Below, piece by piece: positions 1 to 5,327 of a stretch of DNA of 6,807 bases. The notes under the pieces were generated by a model that was not told the DNA's origin, did not search any database, and worked only from the letters and a program-made list of their open reading frames with translations. How positions within the stretch are numbered: the stretch's first letter is position 1; each line of letters starts with the position of its first letter. The translations under genes and the position numbers were made by a program. The DNA is from Lachnospiraceae bacterium OM04-12BH (GTDB lineage: Bacteria > Bacillota > Clostridia > Lachnospirales > Lachnospiraceae): NCBI GenBank assembly GCA_003490145.1, contig QULQ01000030.1:1-6807 (forward strand), written 5' to 3'.

Positions 1-1044
1 AATCTGGCTTATTATGAGGTCTCCTTCCGGCAGAGTTTTTTATTTTCAATCATCAACTATACAATGCTTGTATTGATTGATTATGTGACTGTTTTGCTGG
101 GAGGAGGAGGTTCAATCCAAGAAAAATGGTTTTTACAGGCACTGATATCAAAGACTGCTTTTATCATTCTGATGTTGTTTATCAGAAGATTTAGCAAGAC
201 AAGAAAAAGCTACGGTCTGATTACAGGAAAAGAATGGTTACAGTTTTTCTGTGTTCCTGTATTTACGGTGGTCGGTTTCATTCTTATGTTTTATTCAGAA
301 AACGATGATATGCAGAATGTATTTTTATTTCTTTCGGTGGGACTGGTTGCGATTAACCTTATCCTTATGGAGTTCATGCAGAATACCATTGAAAAAGAAG
401 AGAGAATAAAAATTGCGGTACTTACGGAACAAAATCAGAAAAATCGTATTGCAGATTATCAGGACCGGGAAGAAATCTATGAGCGTCAGCGAAGAAAAAT
501 GCACGATTATAAAAATCAGCTTTCCACAATCCAGACGTTGATTAAGAATGGACACACAGATGAGGCACTTTCATTTACGCAGAAGCTGACAGAGAGCATA
601 GCTGTCGAGATGTCGGCAATCAACACAAATCATCCGGTGGTCAATGCTGTTTTAAACCAGAAATACCGCAGCATGCAGGAGAAGCACATAGCAGTGATCC
701 TAAAAGTAGGGGATTTGAAGGAGATTTGTCTGGAAGAGGAAGAGATTGTGATTCTGCTCTCTAATTTATTGGATAATGCAATCCGGGAGAGGGAAAAGGT
801 GCTGAAAAATACTGGAAAAGCGGTCATTCATCTGAAATTAGAGGGGGAAGAACATAAACTGATATTTGCGGTGAGAAATCCGGTGACAGAAAAGGCGGAA
901 ATTGAAAATGATACGATAAAGAGCAAAAGAGGGGATCATCACGGTATTGGATTGTTAAATGTAAAAGTAGTTGTGGATAAATATGGCGGTGATATGGTGC
1001 TTTCCTGCGATGAAAATGAATTTAAGGCAGTGGTCATCTTGTAA
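1..1044 (+). CDS. GHKL-type sensor histidine kinase, AgrC-like (5' end missing)
   Basis: This is a membrane sensor kinase that would phosphorylate a response regulator, typically of the LytTR class, after sensing a peptide. The frame is open from base 1, so the gene starts upstream; the first visible ATG (64) is internal and has no RBS. Four hydrophobic stretches appear before about base 380 (around FLFSIINYTMLVLIDYV, ALISKTAFIILMLFI, FFCVPVFTVVGFILMFY and VFLFLSVGLVAINLILM). A coiled linker follows. The phospho-acceptor His is in KMHDYKNQL (codon 502-504). The N box is NLLDNAI and the G box is HHGIGLLNVK, with a GGDM turn near the end. These are the elements of the GHKL/HPK10 group. AgrC-like proteins usually have six or seven membrane segments, so two or three lie outside the window. 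The stop is TAA at 1042-1044, 95 bp before gene A. The ligand and partner regulator cannot be seen. Confidence 0.93.
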   Translation, partial: NLAYYEVSFRQSFLFSIINYTMLVLIDYVTVLLGGGGSIQEKWFLQALISKTAFIILMLFIRRFSKTRKSYGLITGKEWLQFFCVPVFTVVGFILMFYSENDDMQNVFLFLSVGLVAINLILMEFMQNTIEKEERIKIAVLTEQNQKNRIADYQDREEIYERQRRKMHDYKNQLSTIQTLIKNGHTDEALSFTQKLTESIAVEMSAINTNHPVVNAVLNQKYRSMQEKHIAVILKVGDLKEICLEEEEIVILLSNLLDNAIREREKVLKNTGKAVIHLKLEGEEHKLIFAVRNPVTEKAEIENDTIKSKRGDHHGIGLLNVKVVVDKYGGDMVLSCDENEFKAVVIL

Positions 1045-1126
1045 AGAGATGGTCTTTGTGTGCGTAATATGGTCGTTTGATGATATGGGACTGGGAGAAC
1101 AGGTTATTTTATCCGATAAAGAAAGC

Positions 1127-1134
1127 AAAGGAGG
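1127..1134 (+). promoter_or_regulatory. Ribosome binding site fixing the start of gene A
   Basis: AAAGGAGG lies five bases before the ATG at 1140. The same frame has an earlier ATG pair at 1077 and 1080, but these have no Shine-Dalgarno and would add 21 residues (MMIWDWENR...) encoded across the spacer. The start at 1140 is therefore preferred. Confidence 0.85.
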
Positions 1135-1139
1135 TTACT

Positions 1140-1913
1140 ATGAGTAATACAATTAATGTGAACTATATGACACGGGCTTGCAATCAGTACCAGCAGAAAA
1201 TTGTGGCTAAAGATCAGGAGAAGGAAGATACAAGGTTTGCGGATAGTGTAAGAGAAAAGAGCGAAGCTAGCGGAAGTATAGTGGGCAATTCAAAAATAGG
1301 TTCTGTGTCTGCTAAAGATATGACGATGGTGGAATACAAGCAGTACATTTACAATAAAATATCCCAAATTCCAATGCATCCCACAAGGGCAGGCGAGTCA
1401 ATATCTGTCACCATTTCAGAGGCGGGTTTTGAAGCGATGAAGAACGATCCAGAGTATGAAGCATGGGTATTAAATGATTTGCAGGTGGGTTGGTCACAAC
1501 CGGATAAATGGTCCGGTATATGTGGAGGAGCGTTTTCTACAATATATTATGGAGCATCAAAAGAAGAATGTCATGCTGAGATGTGGAGTGCCGGTTATAA
1601 CAATGGGAATGGTGGGAAGATTTTTAATGATAAGTCAAAAAATAGTTTTTGGGAGCGCAGAATAGAAAATAAAAAGAGAATAGAAAATCAGGTAAAGAAA
1701 CAACAGGAAAAAAAGCGGATTCAGAAAAAACAAGCGGAAAGAACAGCTTATGAAGAATATGCGCAAAATAAAAGGTTATCCGCTCAGGATGCCAGAACTC
1801 GATTGGTGGCTGAGAGTAGTTCGTCTGCTAAGACTGTCACAATAAGTCAGGCAGTAGCTTCTTATGAGGCAAATTTTACAATGGCAGTAAGCGTATCGAA
1901 CAAAACCCAATAG
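1140..1913 (+). CDS. Gene A: uncharacterised 257-aa protein with basic C-terminal coiled coil
   Basis: I recognise this as a type seen in Lachnospiraceae but cannot assign a function; a DUF6033-like assignment is a memory-based guess. Residues 1-60 are polar and probably flexible. Residues 61-165 look like a compact domain: MTMVEYKQYIYNKI helix, the stretch PMHPTRAGESISVTISEAGF, then DPEYEAWV and a Trp/Gly/Cys-rich segment (WSGICGG, IYYGASKEEC, NGNGG). Residues 168-205 are a Lys/Arg/Gln-rich probable coiled coil. The C-terminus holds an SYEANF motif. There is no signal peptide or membrane segment. The N-terminus (MSNTINVNY) fits the shared leader pattern of this cluster only weakly. It stands 95 bp after the kinase and 45 bp before gene B, so A and B are probably co-transcribed. 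Confidence 0.88.
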   Translation: MSNTINVNYMTRACNQYQQKIVAKDQEKEDTRFADSVREKSEASGSIVGNSKIGSVSAKDMTMVEYKQYIYNKISQIPMHPTRAGESISVTISEAGFEAMKNDPEYEAWVLNDLQVGWSQPDKWSGICGGAFSTIYYGASKEECHAEMWSAGYNNGNGGKIFNDKSKNSFWERRIENKKRIENQVKKQQEKKRIQKKQAERTAYEEYAQNKRLSAQDARTRLVAESSSSAKTVTISQAVASYEANFTMAVSVSNKTQ

Positions 1914-1958
1914 CCTGCAAATAAAAAATCAAGGCTAAATAGAAAGGAGAGATGCAGT

Positions 1959-2507
1959 ATGGGAATTAATGGAGTATCATCGTATGCCAATACATACACA
2001 TACGGAAATGTAAAAAATGAAAATGTAAAGCCATCAAAGAATAGTGAAAAGAATTATTATGCAGGATACACTATGAATTCAGCCAATAAGTTTAAAAATG
2101 TATCAGACTATTCAAAATATTTGACTAACAAGTATAAATGTTTGACTCCATGCAAAAATGCTTCTGTATTGATTGACGGAAGTGTAATGCGAAAGGCATG
2201 TGGAGATGAAAAAACTGCGAAATGGCTTGAGGAAAATTTAGCAATTATGCCAGATGTTATACGAAATGCACAGAAGGCGGCAATAAGTCATGGTAGTAAA
2301 CTGATATCAGTGGAGTTTAAGTTTACGAATAATGGAACCGAAATGACAACCTGTGGCATTTTTGGAGAGACTGGTACGGATTCAGAAATTGACAAATGGC
2401 TGGAGAGAATGAAAGAGGATAAAGAAAAAGAAGATAAAAAAACAGAAAATATGATTGCTATAGAAGCGACAACTAAAAATAAGGTAGGTTTTGATACATA
2501 TGCATAG
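1959..2507 (+). CDS. Gene B: uncharacterised 182-aa protein
   Basis: The start is set by AAAGGAGAG at 1943-1951, seven bases before the ATG. I do not know its function. The N-terminus MGINGVSSYANTY is the clearest example of the short leader pattern shared across this cluster. Residues 20-47 are Lys/Asn/Tyr-rich linker. Residues 48-140 look folded: a helix VSDYSKYLTNKYKC, a strand around ASVLIDGSVMRKAC, helices EKTAKWLEENLAIMPDVIRNAQKA, and strands ISVEFKF and EMTTCGIFGET. Cys residues lie at 61, 65, 81 and 132. A charged EKEDKK tract at about 152-161 precedes the terminal GFDTYA. No signal peptide or transmembrane helix is seen. The stop TAG at 2505-2507 is followed by gene debris rather than an intact gene. 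Confidence 0.87.
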   Translation: MGINGVSSYANTYTYGNVKNENVKPSKNSEKNYYAGYTMNSANKFKNVSDYSKYLTNKYKCLTPCKNASVLIDGSVMRKACGDEKTAKWLEENLAIMPDVIRNAQKAAISHGSKLISVEFKFTNNGTEMTTCGIFGETGTDSEIDKWLERMKEDKEKEDKKTENMIAIEATTKNKVGFDTYA

Positions 2508-2527
2508 TATCAATTTCTATAATTTTG

Positions 2528-2680
2528 AAGAAAGAAAAGATTACAAACAAGGTATTGAAGGTAGTGGAGAGAATTGCCCAGAATGAAGTGGAAAAACAGT
2601 TCTTGGCAGGACGGCAGAGTATTCAGCAATTTATCACCAGCCGAAAGGACCGAAGAAAAGGGAAAACTAGGTCAGAATAA
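2528..2680 (+). pseudogene. C-terminal gene fragment, basic helical tail
   Basis: This frame reads as a Lys/Arg-rich amphipathic helix (KVLKVVERIAQNEVEKQF, then a basic tail ending RKGKTRSE) up to TAA at 2678-2680. The composition is coding-like, but there is no ATG in frame and the only nearby alternative, TTG at 2525, lacks an RBS. It looks like the 3' end of a gene whose 5' part was lost in the deletion or recombination that abuts gene B. An ATG at 2680 overlaps its stop (TAATG) and opens a 43-codon frame (MKYFVECCGCDYRNG...) ending at 2811; that frame has no RBS and I do not count it as a gene. The fragment's source family is unknown. Confidence 0.45.
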
Positions 2681-2742
2681 TGAAATATTTTGTGGAGTGT
2701 TGTGGTTGTGATTATCGTAATGGCAAAACAAAAGGAGTTAAT

Positions 2743-2914
2743 ATGGGATTAGGCGTTGAAAATTCAGTTAAATCCGGGCGGGAATCTGACCTATCAGGAT
2801 TACGCAAGTGATATCCGGAAAATTTTAGCATATAACCGGACACAGCACAAAGATATTATGTCTGAGTTGAATGTACAGTTTGTTATAGCAGACGGTACAA
2901 TTCAGATAAACTGA
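2743..2914 (+). pseudogene. Frame-broken small gene with good RBS
   Basis: AAAGGAG at 2731-2737 precedes ATG 2743, which reads MGLGVENSV and then drifts into unconvincing sequence, stopping at 2811. The next frame over is stop-free from 2753 to TGA at 2912-2914 and looks coding: LKIQLNPGGNLTYQDYASD, a helix DIRKILAYNRTQHKDIM, then ELNVQFVIADGTIQIN. Removing one base between 2743 and 2765 would join the start to this body, giving a protein of about 57 residues. Another reading is a TTG start at 2756. A short frame from ATG 2720 (MAKQKELIWD) also ends in TAG directly before the body in the same frame. MGLGVENS resembles the leader pattern of neighbouring genes. It may equally be the tail of a larger deleted gene. 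Confidence 0.45.
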
Positions 2915-2930
2915 TTGGAGGAATAGAAGT

Positions 2931-3758
2931 ATGCACATTGGTTTTGGTCAGAATACCGTATCTTCATTGTACGGTCATCAAAAAGGCGATCATATGAAAA
3001 CTATAGAGCTTTCTCATAAAAAGCATAAGGCAAATGAATCGCAAGAAAAAATGACCGTAACATCCAGCAAGGACGTATGCCGGAGGATAGGGCATTCAGA
3101 TGAAGCCGATGGGGAAAATCAGGAAAACGCATATATACATGATAGGTTTGCCTTAGACGCTGGTTACGTAAATTATATTAGAGAAACAGTGCCTAAAACT
3201 ACTTGGTCAAAGGATTATCTTCAAGAATTATGGGATGAAGAGACTAAATATTTAAAGAGTATCCGTGAAAGTAAAAATGGATATGGTTTCGATGATATTG
3301 GAATGGGAGCTGCATATGCCTATTCTACTATGTATCAAAAAATTGTAGAAGGATATAGGAATGGAACAAGAGAAGTGTATGTATGCGATAATCCAGAGAG
3401 TGGAAAAAGACGTCTGTTGTCAATGGATGAAGAATTGGAAAAGCTAAATAAAGGTTTTGAGGAACTGATAAAATGGGACAAAATGGTTGCCAAAAGTCAA
3501 AAGCAAAATGCAGAAAATAAGCAGAAATTTCAGAATACAAAATTGGATGAATCGTTTGATGCCTTTGATATAAATCAGGCATGTGACTATATTCAAGATT
3601 CTTATTTAGAGTTCCGTTCACTTTATCTGGAGCAATATGAAAGAACGGGAGGAAATATAGATATAAAGTCTTTGTTTTCTTATGTTTTAAGAAGCGGAAA
3701 TCAGGATATGCATAAATATTGTGAATTTCTGTTTGAAAAAATTGGTTTTATTGTTTAA
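2931..3758 (+). CDS. Gene C: uncharacterised 275-aa protein, probably the N-terminal part of a split gene
   Basis: The start is supported by GGAGG at 2917-2921, nine bases before the ATG. The N-terminus MHIGFGQNTVSSLYG resembles the cluster leader pattern. Residues 20-70 are a polar linker. From about 72 the protein is mainly helical: YVNYIRETVPKTTWSKDYLQELW, GMGAAYAYSTMYQKIVEGYRNGTREVYV, then a long charged helix MDEELEKLNKGFEELIKWDKM and a Gln/Lys-rich stretch to about 205. The tail is DIKSLFSYVLRS...HKYCEFLFEKIGFIV. No signal peptide or membrane segment is seen. It ends at TAA 3756-3758, overlapping the ATG of the next ORF. The end looks abrupt: the +1 frame continues with coding-like LLFNAGIKMFEKY, so the native protein was probably about 400 residues. 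I cannot assign a function. Confidence 0.82.
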   Translation: MHIGFGQNTVSSLYGHQKGDHMKTIELSHKKHKANESQEKMTVTSSKDVCRRIGHSDEADGENQENAYIHDRFALDAGYVNYIRETVPKTTWSKDYLQELWDEETKYLKSIRESKNGYGFDDIGMGAAYAYSTMYQKIVEGYRNGTREVYVCDNPESGKRRLLSMDEELEKLNKGFEELIKWDKMVAKSQKQNAENKQKFQNTKLDESFDAFDINQACDYIQDSYLEFRSLYLEQYERTGGNIDIKSLFSYVLRSGNQDMHKYCEFLFEKIGFIV

Positions 3759-4132
3759 TGCGGGCATTAAAATGTTTGAGAAATATTGAAATAATAAGGA
3801 AAAAGCATGAGATGGCGGTTGCAAAGCAACAGAGTGAAGCGTGGAGAAAAGCGTTAGATGGAGTGCCGGATAGTTTAAGAATGTTGTTGGAAATAAATAA
3901 TACTGAAAATGTGCCGGAATATTCAGAAAAACAAAAAAAGCAATATAACGATGCAATCAAGGCTTATGATCATACCGGTAACGGTGTAAGCTGGTCGCAG
4001 TTTGAATGGAAAACTTACGATACACAGATGACAGTCACATTTGAGGATTCGGTGAAAGTTGAAAGCATTTCAAAAAATGGAAAGTTTAAGTGTATTATGG
4101 AGCCATATCCGGGTAATGAATTAGATTTTTAA
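3758..4132 (+). CDS. C2: 124-aa ORF, probable C-terminal part of frameshifted gene C
   Basis: Its ATG shares one base with the stop of gene C (TAATG), and no RBS is visible, so translation would depend on coupling. The first 10-12 residues (MRALKCLRNI) look like out-of-frame noise. From about residue 11 the sequence looks native: helix EIIRKKHEMAVAKQQSEAWRK, a turn ALDGVPDSLRMLLEINN, a second charged helix SEKQKKQYNDAIKAYDH, then probable beta strands WSQFEWKTYDTQMTVTF, VKVESISKNGKFKCIM. Residues of the third frame between 3748 and 3786 (LLFNAGIKMFEKY) bridge the two ORFs, implying two indels close together. It is therefore best read as the 3' part of a broken gene, though a coupled separate protein is not excluded. 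It lies 63 bp before gene D. Confidence 0.68.
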   Translation: MRALKCLRNIEIIRKKHEMAVAKQQSEAWRKALDGVPDSLRMLLEINNTENVPEYSEKQKKQYNDAIKAYDHTGNGVSWSQFEWKTYDTQMTVTFEDSVKVESISKNGKFKCIMEPYPGNELDF

Positions 4133-4145
4133 AAAGTATTTCATG

Positions 4146-4174
4146 TAGGAGTCAGAGCATATTACTGACTCCTA
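4146..4174 (+). promoter_or_regulatory. Perfect 10-bp inverted repeat (intercistronic hairpin)
   Basis: TAGGAGTCAG (4146-4155) and CTGACTCCTA (4165-4174) are exact reverse complements around a nine-base loop; two G-U pairs could extend the base. It lies between C2 and gene D, just before gene D's RBS (AAGGAG, 4181-4186). No U-tract follows on the + strand, so it is not a normal intrinsic terminator. On the - strand a T-run follows only after about ten bases (4131-4135). An mRNA processing or stability hairpin, or a weak attenuator, fits better. The 5' arm itself contains TAGGAG, an SD-like sequence that would be sequestered in the stem. Confidence 0.6.
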
Positions 4175-4182
4175 TGCAGAAA

Positions 4183-4198
4183 GGAGAACAATTTTATG
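4183..4198 (+). repeat. Translation-initiation repeat, copy 1 (gene D start)
   Basis: GGAGAACAATTTTATG contains the Shine-Dalgarno, spacer and start codon of gene D. It matches 5145-5160 at 15 of 16 positions. The match stops at the start codon, so the shared piece is just the initiation region. Confidence 0.55.
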
Positions 4199-5029
4199 AG
4201 TATAACGAAAGTTGGAAGTTCCTATAATTTCATTTATAACACAAAGACAGGTAAATTATCTACAAAAGATGGCAGCAAAAATGAATTTGTTGATTTTTGC
4301 AATGGAGATGTAAAGGGAGAAGATACAGAGACACTGAATCATTTTGATGAGCATACAAGATATCAGTTTACAAGAATGCTGTTTGCATATGGAACCGGAA
4401 TGACCGGACAGAATCCTTTTGCCAATGATGAGAAAGTCGAGATTACAGCGGATATAGACAGTGCAACCCATACTTCCTTTTATGTGAATGGGCAGAAAGC
4501 GTTTACGGCAATTACGGGTATGTCATATCTCCCATCCGAGATTCAAACCTTTGGAACCGTACAGCAGCCATTTAAAACCAGAGGGTACAAACCATATGAT
4601 CCCAGTACAAACAGTATCACGATTGGGGTTGGAAGCAGATTTAATCTTGGAAATGGATACAGCATGACGGTACAGGAAGATTTTGTCTGGGGCGAGGGCT
4701 ATGGAAACGGAAGCAAGGCAGATGATGAAAGATGCAATATGATGATAGGTGGTCTGAGCTCCCTGATACATTTTGCGGATCAGCAGTATTTTTCAAGTAT
4801 GACAGATACATACACCGATTATATTTTAGATTTTCTTGCGTCACAGGGAGTGGATACAAGCAGAGAATTTGTGATAAACGGGACACATTGCGAACTGGTA
4901 AATGGGAAAATAAGTGAAGTTGGTAACGATTATGTGGTGCCTAGTTCCATTCAGCAGAAAGCAGTGAAAAGATATGAAGAAAGTATGTCACAGCTTTTGA
5001 ATAGCGGAACTTGGTATAGATGGTCATAA
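4196..5029 (+). CDS. Gene D: uncharacterised 277-aa beta-rich protein
   Basis: The ATG follows AAGGAG (4181-4186) by nine bases. The N-terminus MSITKVGSSYNF shares its pattern with gene B (MGINGVSSY) and the 5328 start (MEINNTGSTY). Residues 13-45 are a Lys/Asp/Thr-rich hairpin-like segment, and 46-66 a helix (TLNHFDEHTRYQFTRMLFAYG). Residues 80-165 are rich in predicted strands (KVEITADID, TSFYVNGQKAFTAITG, SITIGVGSRFNLGNGYSMTVQ). Then come a Gly-rich loop WGEGYGNGSK, a helix MIGGLSSLIHFADQQYF, and helix TDYILDFLASQGVD. Next is a strand pair REFVINGTHCELVNGKISEVG, and the C-terminus is a helix AVKRYEESMSQLL. There is no signal peptide, membrane segment or catalytic motif I can recognise. It resembles unnamed Lachnospiraceae proteins, from memory only. 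Function unknown. Confidence 0.87.
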   Translation: MSITKVGSSYNFIYNTKTGKLSTKDGSKNEFVDFCNGDVKGEDTETLNHFDEHTRYQFTRMLFAYGTGMTGQNPFANDEKVEITADIDSATHTSFYVNGQKAFTAITGMSYLPSEIQTFGTVQQPFKTRGYKPYDPSTNSITIGVGSRFNLGNGYSMTVQEDFVWGEGYGNGSKADDERCNMMIGGLSSLIHFADQQYFSSMTDTYTDYILDFLASQGVDTSREFVINGTHCELVNGKISEVGNDYVVPSSIQQKAVKRYEESMSQLLNSGTWYRWS

Positions 5030-5075
5030 AAGTAATAGATCACTTGGACCGTTATGGAGAGTGAATAGATTCCGA

Positions 5076-5153
5076 ATGACAGAGGAAAGGACAGCATATC
5101 TGCAACAGGAAAAAGAATTTTATACAGTGTTGGCATCCAAAATAGGAGAATAA
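5076..5153 (+). pseudogene. Short C-terminal-like fragment (25 codons)
   Basis: MTEERTAYLQQEKEFYTVLASKIGE ends at TAA 5151-5153, reads like the helical tail of a larger protein, and has no clear RBS (only AGAG at 5058-5061, too distant). The frame is open upstream through the end of gene D, so the fragment may have lost its 5' part. Around it, 5030-5199 holds no intact gene: there is also a nine-codon frame at 5158-5187 and a short repeat at 5032-5047. Confidence 0.3.
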
Positions 5154-5160
5154 TTTTATG
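5145..5160 (+). repeat. Translation-initiation repeat, copy 2, leading to a 9-codon mini-ORF
   Basis: GGAGAATAATTTTATG differs from the gene D initiation region by one base. The ATG at 5158 opens a frame MHDAKMILR that stops at TAG 5185-5187, within the RBS of the Cys-rich gene. It could be a relic start of a paralogue deleted behind its first codons, or a leader peptide coupled to the next gene. I favour the relic. Confidence 0.45.
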
Positions 5161-5186
5161 CATGATGCAAAAATGATATTGAGATA

Positions 5187-5193
5187 GGAGGAG
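5187..5193 (+). promoter_or_regulatory. Strong ribosome binding site for the Cys-rich peptide
   Basis: GGAGGAG lies six bases before the ATG at 5200 and is among the best Shine-Dalgarno matches in the window. It supports real translation of a very short gene and decides for Met1 over the in-frame ATG at 5242, which has only AAGGAA upstream. Confidence 0.8.
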
Positions 5194-5199
5194 TTCCAT

Positions 5200-5325
5200 A
5201 TGAAATTAGGGAAGAAAACAAAGACTGAAAAAGGAACATTTATGGCATATGCTTCTTGTTCATGTACTTGCTTCTGCGTATGTAAGTGCCAGAACTGTAA
5301 TAGATCATTGGGGAGAAGAAAATAG
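5200..5325 (+). CDS. Cys-rich 41-aa RiPP/bacteriocin-like precursor (CLI_3235-like)
   Basis: The peptide starts MKLGKKTKTEKGTFMAYA, a Lys-rich leader, and then has a core with Cys at every second position: CSCTCFCVCKC, followed by QNC and a basic tail NRSLGRRK. There are seven Cys in 14 residues. From memory, the clostridial CLI_3235-type putative bacteriocin precursors (a TIGRFAM model) share a MKKLGKK-like start, a TVEAYA-like end of leader and a CxCxC core, and are proposed substrates for azole or thioether-forming enzymes. The match of both ends plus the strong RBS makes a chance ORF unlikely. The leader/core boundary is probably near AYA-SC. No modification enzyme, protease, exporter or immunity gene is in the window, so maturation is unknown. 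A metal-binding or metallothionein-like role is the main alternative. The +1 frame across the Cys block is also open and continues into gene E. Confidence 0.72.
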   Translation: MKLGKKTKTEKGTFMAYASCSCTCFCVCKCQNCNRSLGRRK

Positions 5326-5327
5326 AA

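Noticed and set aside
1077..1139. Upstream start of gene A adding MMIWDWENRLFYPIKK...
   Set aside because: No Shine-Dalgarno precedes it, while AAAGGAGG sits five bases before the ATG at 1140.
1911..1937. TAGCCT/AGGCTA inverted repeat after gene A as a terminator
   Set aside because: The stem is only 6 bp with a 15-base loop and no U-run follows; it ends just before gene B's RBS.
2500..2586. 28-codon frame MHSINFYNFEERK... overlapping the end of gene B
   Set aside because: It has no RBS and the competing frame over the same bases is more coding-like from 2528.
5130..5159. Possible promoter for the Cys-rich gene: TTGGCA at 5130 and TTTTAT at 5154
   Set aside because: The -35 is good but the -10 is poor at 18-bp spacing, and it overlaps the repeated initiation region; not enough to call.
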